Part shown: positions 8,513 to 16,940 of the stretch, one piece after another
Layout: every line of letters begins with the position of its first letter
How positions within the stretch are numbered: the first letter of the stretch is position 1
Assembly: GCF_006738645.1 (NCBI RefSeq)
Contig: NZ_AP019700.1
Location: 5,128,001-5,192,000, forward strand
Source: Stella humosa
GTDB lineage: Bacteria; Pseudomonadota; Alphaproteobacteria; ATCC43930; Allostellaceae
DNA length: 64,000 nucleotides
Direction of reading: 5' to 3'
Notes under the pieces: generated by a model
What the model saw: only the letters and a program-made list of their open reading frames with translations
The model's database searches: none
What the model was told of the DNA's origin: nothing
Program-made: the position numbers and the translations under genes

Positions 8513-9417
8513 TGCCCGCGCCCTTCGGCCCCACGTCCTTCGGCCGCGCCCCCTTCGGCACCGCCCCCTTCGGTATCGAGCCGCTGCCCGCCCTGCTGGT
8601 GGAACCCCTGGTGCGCGCGGCCCTGGTCGAGGATCTGGGCCGCGCCGGCGACATCACCACCGTGGCGGTGGTGCCGCCCGATGCCCGCTTCCAGGGCGCC
8701 ATCGTCGCGCGCCAGCCGGGAGTGGTGGCCGGCATCGAGACGGCGGCCATCGCGATCCGCCTGGTCGACCCGTCCGTGCGCATCGCGATCGAGCGGCCGG
8801 ACGGCGAGGCGGTTGGGCCAGGCGACGCGGTGATGCGGCTGGATGGCCCGGCCCGCGCGGTGATCACGGCCGAGCGCGTCGCCCTCAACTTCCTTTGCCA
8901 CCTGTCGGGCATCGCCACGGCCACGGCCGGCCTGGTCGCGGCCGCCCGGCCCCATGCCGCCCGCATCACCTGCACCCGCAAGACGACGCCCGGCCTGCGC
9001 GCGCTGGAGAAGCATGCCGTGCGCGCGGGCGGCGGCGTCAGCCACCGCTTCGGGCTGGATGACGGCGTGCTGATCAAGGACAACCACATCGCTGTTGCCG
9101 GCAGCGTCGCCGAGGCGGTGCGGCGCGCGCGCCAGGCCGTCGGCCACATGGTGAAGGTCGAAGTGGAAGTCGACGACCTCGACCAGCTGGCAGAGGCGCT
9201 GGCGGAGGGGCCGGACGCCGTGCTGCTGGACAACATGGGCCCGGACCTGCTGCGCCAGGCGGTGGCATTGATCGCGGGCCGGGCGACGTCCGAGGCGTCG
9301 GGCCGGATCACGGCCGCCACCATCGGCGCCATCGCCGCCAGCGGCGTCGACATCATCTCCGCCGGCTGGATCACCCACAGCGCGCCGGCGCTCGACCTCG
9401 GGCTGGACGCGGACTGA
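8512..9417 (+). CDS. nadC: nicotinate-nucleotide diphosphorylase (carboxylating) NadC
   Basis: A 301-residue quinolinate phosphoribosyltransferase that makes nicotinate mononucleotide. The family core is clear: EDLGRAGDITT, the substrate-binding block TRKTTPGLRALEKHAVRAGG, LIKDNHI, KVEVEVDDL and the C-terminal ISAGWITHS. The start ATG at 8512 overlaps the nadA stop (ATGA), so translation is coupled. The first ~20 residues are an extra tail made of four pentapeptide-like units (APFGP, TSFGR, APFGT, APFGI) before the family domain, which is unusual for NadC. Confidence 0.96.
   Translation: MPAPFGPTSFGRAPFGTAPFGIEPLPALLVEPLVRAALVEDLGRAGDITTVAVVPPDARFQGAIVARQPGVVAGIETAAIAIRLVDPSVRIAIERPDGEAVGPGDAVMRLDGPARAVITAERVALNFLCHLSGIATATAGLVAAARPHAARITCTRKTTPGLRALEKHAVRAGGGVSHRFGLDDGVLIKDNHIAVAGSVAEAVRRARQAVGHMVKVEVEVDDLDQLAEALAEGPDAVLLDNMGPDLLRQAVALIAGRATSEASGRITAATIGAIAASGVDIISAGWITHSAPALDLGLDAD
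8518..8577 (+). repeat. four imperfect 15-bp tandem repeats at the 5' end of nadC
   Basis: Four 15-bp units with core CCCTTCGGC or TCCTTCGGC follow the start codon directly and encode APFGP/TSFGR/APFGT/APFGI. The period is a multiple of three, so gain or loss of units keeps the frame. Confidence 0.7.
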
Positions 9418-9446
9418 GGCCCGCAGGAACCGGCCGGCGCGGTCGA

Positions 9447-9920
9447 TCAGCCGCGCCGTGCCGCCTCGATCGCGGCCACGTCGATCTTGCGCATCCCCAT
9501 CATGGCCTCGAACGCGCGCCTCGCCTCGTCGCCGCCGGCCGCCATCGCCTCGCTCAGGACGCGTGGCGTGATCTGCCAGGAGATGCCCCACTTGTCCTTG
9601 CACCAGCCGCAGGCGCTCTCCCGTCCGCCATTGCCGACGATGGCGTTCCAGTAGCGGTCGGTCTCTTCCTGGTCGTCGGTGGCGATCTGGAACGAGAAGG
9701 CCTCGCTGTGCTTGAACGCCGTGCCGCCATTCAGGCCGATGCAGGGGATGCCGGCCACGGTGAATTCAACCGTCAGCACGTCGCCCTTCTTGCCGGACGG
9801 GTAGTCGGCGGGCGCGCGGCGGACGGCCGTCACCGTGCTGTCGGGAAAGGTCGCGGCGTAGAACCGGGCAGCCGCCTCGGCATCCTTGTCATACCAGACG
9901 CAGATCGTGTTCTTGGCCAT
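9447..9920 (-). CDS. VOC family protein (PhnB / 3-dmu-9-3-mt type)
   Basis: A 157-residue vicinal-oxygen-chelate fold protein. WYDKDAEAAARFYAATFPDS, VEFTVAGIPCIGLNGG, FSFQIATDDQEETDRYWNAI and GWCKDKWGISWQI are characteristic of the PhnB-like branch, whose members are mostly of unknown activity. The start at 9920 has AGGAAGGGA upstream; the open frame continues 27 codons further but without a better site. It is convergent with nadC (30-bp gap). No partner gene points to a substrate. Confidence 0.9.
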   Translation of the reverse strand: MAKNTICVWYDKDAEAAARFYAATFPDSTVTAVRRAPADYPSGKKGDVLTVEFTVAGIPCIGLNGGTAFKHSEAFSFQIATDDQEETDRYWNAIVGNGGRESACGWCKDKWGISWQITPRVLSEAMAAGGDEARRAFEAMMGMRKIDVAAIEAARRG

Positions 9921-10210
9921 GGCGTGTCCCTTCCTCGCGTTTTGATTGGATCGCGGCCCGTCCTCGATCGCGCGCGAGATCATGCCGCGTAAAGCGTGCA
10001 CACAGTTCCCAGAATCGCATTTCCGAGCGGATGGTTCCGGCCCGCCTTGCTCGCCGTCGACATAGCGTGGCGGGAATGCGGCAACAGGCTTGCGACCGCG
10101 TTTGTCATTGGGGTTATCCTAGCATCCAATTCCATCCCGGCAGAACAGCATCGACGCGGCCCCGCGCGCTCGTCTTCGCCACGCCTGCCCCAGTCCCGTG
10201 AAAGCCGCCC

Positions 10211-11755
10211 ATGCCCCCTGCCAGCCCGAATGCCGCCAATCCCCGCATCGCCATCCTGGGTATTCACCATGAAGGCAGCCGGTTCGCGCCGCCGCTCAAT
10301 GAGGCCGATACACGCGAGTGGGGCCAGCTCGACGGAGCCGAGATGTGGGCCGATGCGAATGCCGCCCGGCCGCGGTCGATGGGCGGGCTGTGGGGGTTCG
10401 TGCGGGCGATGAACGTGACCGGCCCGTGGACGCCGGTGCCGATCACTTATCTCGACTGCGGTGCGGCCGGCGCCATCGAGCATGGCTGGTACGTCCGCGT
10501 GCGGGATGAGATGCGCCGGCAACTGGAGGCCGCCATGCCGGTCGACGGCGTCTACTTCCCGCAGCACGGCGCCTCGATCACGACCGAGGAGCTGGACCCG
10601 GACGGCGAGCTGTTCCAGATGGCGCGCGACATCGTCGGACCGGGCGTGCCGATCGTGGCCACGCTCGACCTGCATGCCAACGTGTCCGACCGTATGGTCC
10701 AGTCGACCGACCTGCTGGTGGCCTATCGCACCAACCCGCACACCGACCAGTCGGCCCGCGGGCGCGAGGCGGCGATGGCGATGCGCGAGCTGCTGGCCGG
10801 GCTGAAGACCGAGCACCATTTCATCCGCCTGCCGCTGATGGCCCCGCAGGTGTCGCAGCTGACGGCCGCCGGCCCCTATGCCGAGATCATCGCCTATGGC
10901 CAGACCAAGGTCGACGAGACGGTGATGAACGTCTCCATCCTGGGCGGCTTCACCTACGGCGACACGCCCGACCAGGGCATGGCCTTCATCGTCACCACGC
11001 GCGGCGACGCCGCCCGCGCGCGCGATGTCTGCAAGGAGCTGGCAGGCCGCGTGTGGCGCTACCGCGAGCGCTTCCTGCCCAAGCTGACCGGGCTCGACGA
11101 ATGCGTCGCCCGCGCCGTCGCCGTCGGCCGCGACCGCACGCTGGCGCCGATCTGCATTGCCGACGTCGCCGACAATCCGGGCGGCGGTGCGCGCGGCAAC
11201 ACCACCTGGCTGCTGGAGGCGCTGCATGCTTCAGGGGCCGAGGGGGTCGTGCTGGGCGTCTTCACCGACCCGCCGTTGGCGGCCGAGGCGCACCGGCTGG
11301 GCAGCGGCGCCACCTTCACGGCGCACTTCAATCGCGACGAGACCCAGCCGCTGTCGCGCCCGTTCCAGGCGCAAGCGACCGTGGTCGGCCTGTCGGACGG
11401 CGTCTTCCCGGGCGCAGTCGACGGCAGTGCCGCCGGCACCATGGTCGACCTGGGCCCGACCGCGGCACTGCAGGTGGGCAACGTCACCGTCATCGTCATC
11501 ACGCGGCGCCAGCAATGCATCGATCCCGGCTATATTGAGCATGTCGGCGTGCCGCTGACGGCGGCGCGCACCGTCATCGTCAAGTCGCGCGGGCATTTCC
11601 GCGCCGGTTTCCTGCGCCTGTTCCAGCCCGAGCAGGTGATCGAGGCCGATGTGCCCGGCCTGACCTCGCCCAACCTCGGCAATTTCGACTTCCGCAGCGT
11701 GCCCCGGCCGATCTACCCGCTCGACATGGATGCCGACTGGACGCCGCCCAACTGA
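10211..11755 (+). CDS. M81 family metallopeptidase (MlrC-like), copy 1
   Basis: A 514-residue protein of the microcystinase C family. The zinc ligands expected from MlrC are present: Asp153 and His155 in LDLHANVS and His177 in TNPHTDQ. Further landmarks are GIHHEGSRFAP at the N-terminus, DGVYFPQHGAS, MAPQVSQLTAAGPY and VADNPGGGARGNTTW. MlrC itself opens small peptides; most relatives are uncharacterised and may act on other amides. It is followed 80 bp downstream by a paralogue, and a peptide-type binding protein lies nearby, which hints at uptake and breakdown of a small peptide or opine-like compound. No signal peptide is visible, so it is probably cytoplasmic. The N-terminal start is uncertain by a few codons. 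Confidence 0.9.
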   Translation: MPPASPNAANPRIAILGIHHEGSRFAPPLNEADTREWGQLDGAEMWADANAARPRSMGGLWGFVRAMNVTGPWTPVPITYLDCGAAGAIEHGWYVRVRDEMRRQLEAAMPVDGVYFPQHGASITTEELDPDGELFQMARDIVGPGVPIVATLDLHANVSDRMVQSTDLLVAYRTNPHTDQSARGREAAMAMRELLAGLKTEHHFIRLPLMAPQVSQLTAAGPYAEIIAYGQTKVDETVMNVSILGGFTYGDTPDQGMAFIVTTRGDAARARDVCKELAGRVWRYRERFLPKLTGLDECVARAVAVGRDRTLAPICIADVADNPGGGARGNTTWLLEALHASGAEGVVLGVFTDPPLAAEAHRLGSGATFTAHFNRDETQPLSRPFQAQATVVGLSDGVFPGAVDGSAAGTMVDLGPTAALQVGNVTVIVITRRQQCIDPGYIEHVGVPLTAARTVIVKSRGHFRAGFLRLFQPEQVIEADVPGLTSPNLGNFDFRSVPRPIYPLDMDADWTPPN

Positions 11756-11784
11756 CTCCCGCCAACTGACCCCCGCCAACTGAC
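11746..11784 (+). repeat. three short direct repeats around the stop codon of the first M81 gene
   Basis: The core GCCAACTGAC occurs at 11761 and 11775, with a near copy (GCCCAACTGAC) at 11746; period 14–15 bp. The first copy contains the stop codon of the M81 gene, so the stop context has been duplicated twice into the intergenic space. It looks like slippage or microduplication. Confidence 0.6.
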
Positions 11785-11835
11785 ACTGGCCCGCTACCGC
11801 GACCCGATAGCCCCTGCCCGACCAAAGGAACCACC

Positions 11836-13353
11836 ATGTCCGCCCCCCGCATCGCCGTCCTCGGCCTGCACCATGAAGGCAACCGCTGGGCGCCCGTCGT
11901 CCACCGCGCCGACCTGCGCATCACCAGCGGCCAGGCGCTGATCGACGACGCGCGCGCGCCGCACCCGCGCGTGACCGGCGGCGCCGTCGGGTTCGTGCGC
12001 GAGATGGATGCGACCGGCCCCTGGACGCCGCTGCCGATCATCCTGGCCGACGCCGGCGCCGCCGGCCCGCTCGACCACGCCCTCTTCCTGGAACTGAAGG
12101 AGGAGATGCGCCGCGGGCTGGAGGCGGCGATGCCCCTGGACGGGGTCTATTTCGCCGAGCACGGCGCCTCGATCTCGACCGGCAGCCACGATCCGGATGG
12201 CGAGCTCTATGCCGTGGCGCGCGCCATCGTCGGGCCGAAGGTGCCGATCGTTACCATCCTCGACCTGCACGCCATGGTCTCGGACGAGATGGTGGAGACC
12301 ACCGACTACATCGCGGGCTACCTGACCAACCCCCATGTCGACCAGGCCGAGCGCGGCCAGGAATGCGCGCGCGCCATGCGCGACCTGCTGGCGGGGATGA
12401 AGACGGCGCATGCCTTCATCCGCCTGCCGATCATGGCCCCGCAGGTAACGCAGCTTACGGCGTCCGGTCCCTATGCCGACATCATCCGCTACGGCCAGAC
12501 CAAGCTGGACGACACCGTTCTCAACGTCTCGATCCTGGGTGGCTTCACCTATGGCGACACGCCCTACAACGGCATGGCCTTCATCGTCACGACCCGCGGC
12601 GACGAGGCCCGCGCGAAGGAACTGTGCGCCGAGCTGGCGGCGCGCACCTGGGCCGACCGCCACCGCTTCGTGCCGAGGCTGACCGCGCTCGAGGATTGCG
12701 TGCAGGGCGCGCTGGCCCGCGCGGCCGACCCGTCGCTGCCGGCCGCGATCATCGCCGACGTGGCCGACAATCCGGGCGGTGGCGGGCGCGGCAACACCGT
12801 CTGGCTGCTGAAGGCGCTGTATTCGGCCAAGGCCGAGGGCGTGATCCTGGGCCACCTGTTCGACGCGCCGCTGGCGGCCGAGGCGCACCGGCTCGGCGTC
12901 GGCGCGCGCTTCGATGCCCATTTCAACCGCGACGAGGAAGACGAGCGGTCGGAGCCCTTCTCGGCCCAGGCCACCGTCGTCGGCCTGTCGGACGGCGTCT
13001 TCGTCGGCCAGGAGGGCGGGTCGCGCGCCGGCATGACGGTCGACCTCGGCCCGTCCGCGGTGCTGCGCGTCGGCACGCTGACCGTGGCCGTCATCTCGCG
13101 GCGGCAGCAGACGATCGACCCCGGCTATTTCGAGAATCTGGGCGTGTCGGTGACGGAAGCACGCACCGTCGTCGTCAAGTCGCGCGGCCATTTCCGCGCC
13201 GGGTTCCTGAAATACTTCCAGCCCGCGCAGGTGATCGAGGCCGACGTACCCGGCCTGACCTCGCCCAACCTCGACAATTTCGAGTTCCGCAACGTCGTGC
13301 GGCCGCTCTTCCCGCTCGACCAGGATTTCGACTGGAGCCCGCCCGCCCGGTAG
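11836..13353 (+). CDS. M81 family metallopeptidase (MlrC-like), copy 2
   Basis: A 505-residue paralogue of the preceding gene, with the same zinc ligands (Asp143 and His145 in LDLHAMVS, His167 in TNPHVDQ) and the same motif order. The two are clearly related along their whole length but have diverged well beyond a recent duplication, including in the N-terminal substrate-proximal region, so they probably differ in substrate. An AAAGGAACC ribosome-binding site precedes the ATG. It is convergent with the small lipoprotein gene downstream. Confidence 0.9.
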   Translation: MSAPRIAVLGLHHEGNRWAPVVHRADLRITSGQALIDDARAPHPRVTGGAVGFVREMDATGPWTPLPIILADAGAAGPLDHALFLELKEEMRRGLEAAMPLDGVYFAEHGASISTGSHDPDGELYAVARAIVGPKVPIVTILDLHAMVSDEMVETTDYIAGYLTNPHVDQAERGQECARAMRDLLAGMKTAHAFIRLPIMAPQVTQLTASGPYADIIRYGQTKLDDTVLNVSILGGFTYGDTPYNGMAFIVTTRGDEARAKELCAELAARTWADRHRFVPRLTALEDCVQGALARAADPSLPAAIIADVADNPGGGGRGNTVWLLKALYSAKAEGVILGHLFDAPLAAEAHRLGVGARFDAHFNRDEEDERSEPFSAQATVVGLSDGVFVGQEGGSRAGMTVDLGPSAVLRVGTLTVAVISRRQQTIDPGYFENLGVSVTEARTVVVKSRGHFRAGFLKYFQPAQVIEADVPGLTSPNLDNFEFRNVVRPLFPLDQDFDWSPPAR

Positions 13354-13383
13354 GCGGCGGGGGGAGTGGGCTCGGCGCGGTGG

Positions 13384-13713
13384 CTAGAAGCCGCGCCGGA
13401 CCGTGGTGCCGGGCAACGGCCCGAGCGGATCGTCGAAGCGGCCGGTCTCGTTGCCGAGGCCCATGCCCGGCGCCATGCCCAGGCGACGCGACGGCGGCAG
13501 CGGCTCGGTCGGCAGGGGCGGCGGGCCGCGCGGGGCGTCGCGGGTGGCGGCGGGATCGGGCAGATCGACGGGCTCGGGCGCGGCCTCCCAGTCCAGCATG
13601 GCGCCGGTGGGGGCCAGCGCGGTGCCGGTCGTCGGATACATCTCTTTCCCGGAGGGCGCCGCACAGGCGGCGATCGCCAGCGGCAGGACAAGCGGGAGAA
13701 GGCGTCGGATCAT
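13384..13713 (-). CDS. small Pro-rich lipoprotein, function unknown
   Basis: A 109-residue protein with a clean lipoprotein signal (RRLLPLVLPLAIAAC, Cys at about residue 17). The mature part is short, rich in Pro, Gly and Ala, without cysteines, and probably unstructured (for example PLPTEPLPPSRRLG). I recognise no family. It is divergent from the solute-binding protein gene and convergent with the M81 gene, and therefore has its own promoter within 13714–13863. Confidence 0.65.
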   Translation of the reverse strand: MIRRLLPLVLPLAIAACAAPSGKEMYPTTGTALAPTGAMLDWEAAPEPVDLPDPAATRDAPRGPPPLPTEPLPPSRRLGMAPGMGLGNETGRFDDPLGPLPGTTVRRGF

Positions 13714-13863
13714 CGGTTCTGGACCCGGATCTGTGCGGAGGAGTCGTTTCTGATTAGCACGTCGTGCCGTTCGCTGCGACGCGCAATCGCCGGAGATCGT
13801 TCCGGGCTGGACCGATGCCTGATATCCTGCACCCTTATTCGCTCCACTGGAGGCCGGACCCCG

Positions 13864-15366
13864 ATGCGCGTCACCCGCCTGTTTGCCGCAGCCCTGGGCG
13901 TACTCACCATGGCCGTGCTGGCCCTGGCCGCCCCCCCGCCCGCCTTCGCCCAGCCGAAGGACCGCCTGACCATCGGCATGGGGCTGGAGCCGCCGCATCT
14001 CGACCCGACCGCGGGAGCGGCTGCCGCCATCGACGAGGTCACCTACGCCAACCTGTTCGAGGGGCTGGTGCGGATCGACCAGGACGGCAAGGTACAACCG
14101 CAGCTCGCGCGCAGTTGGACGGTGTCGCCGGACGGGCTGACCTACACCTTCGAGCTGCTGACGGGTGTCGCCTTCCATGACGGCAGCCCCTTCACGGCGG
14201 CCGACGTGAAATTCTCCTGGGATCGCGCGCGCGGCGCCGATTCGGTGAATGCGCAGAAGCGCTACTTCGCCGCCATCGACCGCATCGAGACGCCGGACCC
14301 GGCCCGCGTCGTCGTCGTGCTGACCCGGCGCGACGGCTATTTCCTCTTCAACATGGGCTCCGGCGACGCGGTCATCGTGTCGGCCAAGACGGCCGAGGCC
14401 AACAAGGCGACGCCGATCGGCACCGGCCCCTTCCGCTTCGAGCGCTGGGGCAAGGGCGACCGGGTGGTGCTGGTGCGCAACGACGCCCATCGCAATGTCG
14501 CCCGGACCCCGCTGAAGCAGGTGACCTTCCGCTTCATCGGCGACCCATCGGCCCAGGTGGCCTCGCTGCTGGCCGGCGACGTCGACCTGTGGCCCAACAT
14601 CGGTGCGGCGGAATCGCTGGGCCGGCTGCGCGCGGACGGGCGCTTCACCGTCCAGGCCGGCCAGACCGAAGGCGAGACCGTGCTCGCCATCAACAACCGC
14701 AAGAAGCCGTTCGACGATGTCCGCGTGCGCCGCGCCATCAGCCACGTGATCGACCGCAAGGCCATCATCGACGGCGCCATGCAGGGCTTCGGCACGCCGA
14801 TCGGCAGCCATTTCTCGCCCGCCAACGCGGCCTATGTCGACCTGACCGGCACCTATCCGCACGATGTCGCCCGCGCCAAGGCGCTGCTGGCGGAAGCGGG
14901 CTTCCCCAACGGCATCGAAGCGACGCTGAAGCTGCCGCCGCCCGCCTATGCCCGGCGCGGCGGCGAGATCGTCGCTTCGCAACTGGCCCAGGCCGGCATC
15001 CGGGTGAAGATCGAGCCCGTCGAATGGGCGCAGTGGCTGTCGGCGGTGTTCCGCGGGCGCGACTTCGACCTCTCCATCGTCTCGCACACCGAGCCGATGG
15101 ACATCGATGTCTATGCCCGCGACGATTACTACTTCGGCTATTCGAGCGACCGCTTCAAGGCGGTGATGGCGGCCATCGATGCCGCCGCCGACGAGGGCGT
15201 GCGCGCCCGGCTGTTCGGCGACGCCCAGCGCATCCTGGCCGAGGACGCGGTCAACGCTTTCCTCTTCCAGCTGCCCAAGCTCGGCGTGTGGAACCGCAAC
15301 CTGACCGGCGTCTGGGTGAACAGCCCGATCCAGGCCAACGACGTGACCGGCGTCGCCTGGAAGTAG
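13864..15366 (+). CDS. ABC transporter substrate-binding protein, family 5 (peptide/opine type)
   Basis: A 500-residue periplasmic binding protein with an N-terminal signal peptide cleaved near AFAQ (~residue 29). The SBP_bac_5 signature is plain: YANLFEGLVRID, QPQLARSWTVSPDGLTYTF, GVAFHDGSPFTAADVKFSW and IGTGPFRFERW. Such proteins deliver di/oligopeptides, opines or nickel complexes to a DppBCDF-type permease. No permease or ATPase gene follows; instead an IS element begins 20 bp beyond the stop, and beyond it lies gpt on the opposite strand. Because gpt already ended there before the insertion, the binding protein was an orphan before the IS arrived. The two M81 enzymes upstream make a peptide-like ligand plausible. 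Confidence 0.9.
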   Translation: MRVTRLFAAALGVLTMAVLALAAPPPAFAQPKDRLTIGMGLEPPHLDPTAGAAAAIDEVTYANLFEGLVRIDQDGKVQPQLARSWTVSPDGLTYTFELLTGVAFHDGSPFTAADVKFSWDRARGADSVNAQKRYFAAIDRIETPDPARVVVVLTRRDGYFLFNMGSGDAVIVSAKTAEANKATPIGTGPFRFERWGKGDRVVLVRNDAHRNVARTPLKQVTFRFIGDPSAQVASLLAGDVDLWPNIGAAESLGRLRADGRFTVQAGQTEGETVLAINNRKKPFDDVRVRRAISHVIDRKAIIDGAMQGFGTPIGSHFSPANAAYVDLTGTYPHDVARAKALLAEAGFPNGIEATLKLPPPAYARRGGEIVASQLAQAGIRVKIEPVEWAQWLSAVFRGRDFDLSIVSHTEPMDIDVYARDDYYFGYSSDRFKAVMAAIDAAADEGVRARLFGDAQRILAEDAVNAFLFQLPKLGVWNRNLTGVWVNSPIQANDVTGVAWK

Positions 15367-15448
15367 ACGATCGCGGCAAGAATCTAGAGCATGAATCTGG
15401 GGGCCTGAATCGGATGGGGATTCCCTGGGCGGTAGGTTTCTGATTCAA

Positions 15449-15476
15449 GATGCTGGCTGGTTAGGAGGCCAGCATC
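15449..15476 (+). promoter_or_regulatory. hairpin presenting the transposase ribosome-binding site in its loop
   Basis: GATGCTGGC (15449–15457) pairs perfectly with GCCAGCATC (15468–15476); the 10-nt loop contains the AGGAG of the ribosome-binding site, and the start codon follows one base later. Such folding usually lowers initiation and can guard against read-through transcripts from outside the element. Confidence 0.6.
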
Positions 15477-15477
15477 G

Positions 15478-16420
15478 ATGGGTCGGGCCTACTCATTGGA
15501 CTTGCGGTCTCGCGTGGTAGCTCTGATTGAGTCCGGCGTGAGCCGGCATAAGGCGGCGGCGCATTTCGCGGTAAGCGTGGCGACGGCGATCCGTTGGGCG
15601 CAACGCAAGCGGGATACGGGGGGCGTTGCGCCGAAGGCGACAGGCGGGCGCCGGGCGCTGTCACTGTCGCCGCATCGCGCCTGGATACTGGGTCGGATCG
15701 ATGAGAAGTCGGACCTGACGGTGCGCGGACTGGTGTCCGAGCTCCGCGAGCGCGGGGTGGCGGCGAGCTACGGAGCGGTGCAGCGCTTCGTGCGCTCCGA
15801 GGGGCTGCGCTTCAAAAAAAAGCCTGCATGCAAGCGAGCAGGAACGGCCTGACGTTGCCTACCGTCGGCGGCGCTGGCGATTGCACCAGAAGCGGATAGA
15901 CCCGTCTCGCCTGGTGTTCATCGACGAGACCTGGGCGAAGACCAACATGACGCGTACCCATGGTTATGCGCCGGTCGGCCAGCGTCTGATCGGCCGGGTG
16001 CCGCATGGGCACTGGAAGACCATGACCTTCCTGGCAGCCCTGCGTGCCGACCGGATCGACGCGCCGTGCGTCTTCGACGGACCGATCAACGGCGAACGCT
16101 TCCTAGCCTATGTGGAGCAGGCGCTCGTCCCGACGCTGCGACCGGGCGACGTGGTCGTGATGGACAATCTCGGCAGTCACAAAGGGCAGGGCGTTCGGCG
16201 CGCGCTTCGGCGCGCCGGCGCGAAGCTCTTCTTCCTGCCGCCCTACAGCCCCGATCTCAACCCGATCGAACAGGTCTTCGCCAAGCTCAAGACCCTCCTG
16301 CGGAAGGCAGAGGAGCGCTCGCCCACCTCCACTTGGCAGCGGATCGGCAAGCTCCTCGACCTCTTCCCCCCAGACGAATGCAGCCGATATCTACGAAATG
16401 CCGGATATGCCGCTACCTGA
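15478..16420 (+). CDS. IS630-family transposase, split in two frames at an A8 tract
   Basis: The first frame (15478–15852, 124 codons) gives the helix-turn-helix region ([35 protein letters not shown]). At A8 (15814–15821, FKKK) the homology passes to the frame that reads [14 protein letters not shown] and on to 16420, with the catalytic aspartates in [13 protein letters not shown] and [11 protein letters not shown] and the Glu in [15 protein letters not shown]. The full DDE protein would be about 314 residues. Joining the frames needs a +1 shift or loss of one A, so the A8 run may be a programmed slippage site or a simple inactivating insertion; the sequence alone does not decide. Confidence 0.85.
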
Positions 16421-16432
16421 ATGGATCATGCT

Positions 16433-16900
16433 CTAGCGGCTGGGACCGGCGATCGGCGGGTGCTGGTCCCAGGGCAGGACGATCCAGGTGTCCTGCCCGA
16501 CCTCGGAGACGACGCTGTCGACGAGCGGGCGGCCCTGGGGTTTGGCGAAGACGGTGGCGAAATGCGCCTTCGGCAGCAGTCGGCGCATGACGGCCGCCGT
16601 GACGCCGGTATCGACCAGATCGTCGACCACCAGCACGCCCTCGCCGTCGCCGGCGTCGGCCGCCTTCAGCACCCGGGCCGCCCCCTGGGCGCGCCCGTCA
16701 TAGCTGGCGATGCAGAGCGTATCGACGACGCGCAGGTCGAGTTCGCGGGCGACGATGGCTGCCGGCACCAGCCCGCCCCGCGTGACGGCCACCAGCAGCC
16801 GCCAGGGACCCAGTTCGGCCAACCGCCCGGCCAGGGTGCGCGACAGGTGGTGGAACTCGTCCCAGGAGACGGACAGGCTTTGGCGATAGGGATCGGTCAT
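16433..16900 (-). CDS. gpt: xanthine(-guanine) phosphoribosyltransferase Gpt
   Basis: A 155-residue purine salvage enzyme. The PRPP-binding motif is VLVVDDLVDTG, with AVTRGGLVPAAIVARELD as the second family block and WIVLPWDQHPP near the C-terminus, typical of E. coli-type Gpt. The stop codon TAG uses the TA of the IS target site plus the first base of the inserted IS. On the other side of the element the sequence TAG would also have been read before insertion, so the protein end is unchanged. It is divergent from nothing nearby; the DUF4864 gene lies upstream on the same strand. Confidence 0.92.
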   Translation of the reverse strand: MTDPYRQSLSVSWDEFHHLSRTLAGRLAELGPWRLLVAVTRGGLVPAAIVARELDLRVVDTLCIASYDGRAQGAARVLKAADAGDGEGVLVVDDLVDTGVTAAVMRRLLPKAHFATVFAKPQGRPLVDSVVSEVGQDTWIVLPWDQHPPIAGPSR

Positions 16901-16940
16901 CGATCCTGATTAGCCGCGGCACGGCGCGGCGGCAACGGCA

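Larger units (their letters stand above)
15387..16433 (+). mobile_element. IS630-family insertion sequence, 1047 bp, flanked by TA
   Basis: The ends GAGCATGAATC (left) and the reverse complement GAGCATGATCC (right) form short terminal inverted repeats, each flanked by TA (15385–15386 and 16434–16435), the target duplication typical of IS630/Tc1-mariner elements. One transposase gene in two frames fills the element. It is inserted between the convergent solute-binding protein gene and gpt. Confidence 0.9.
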
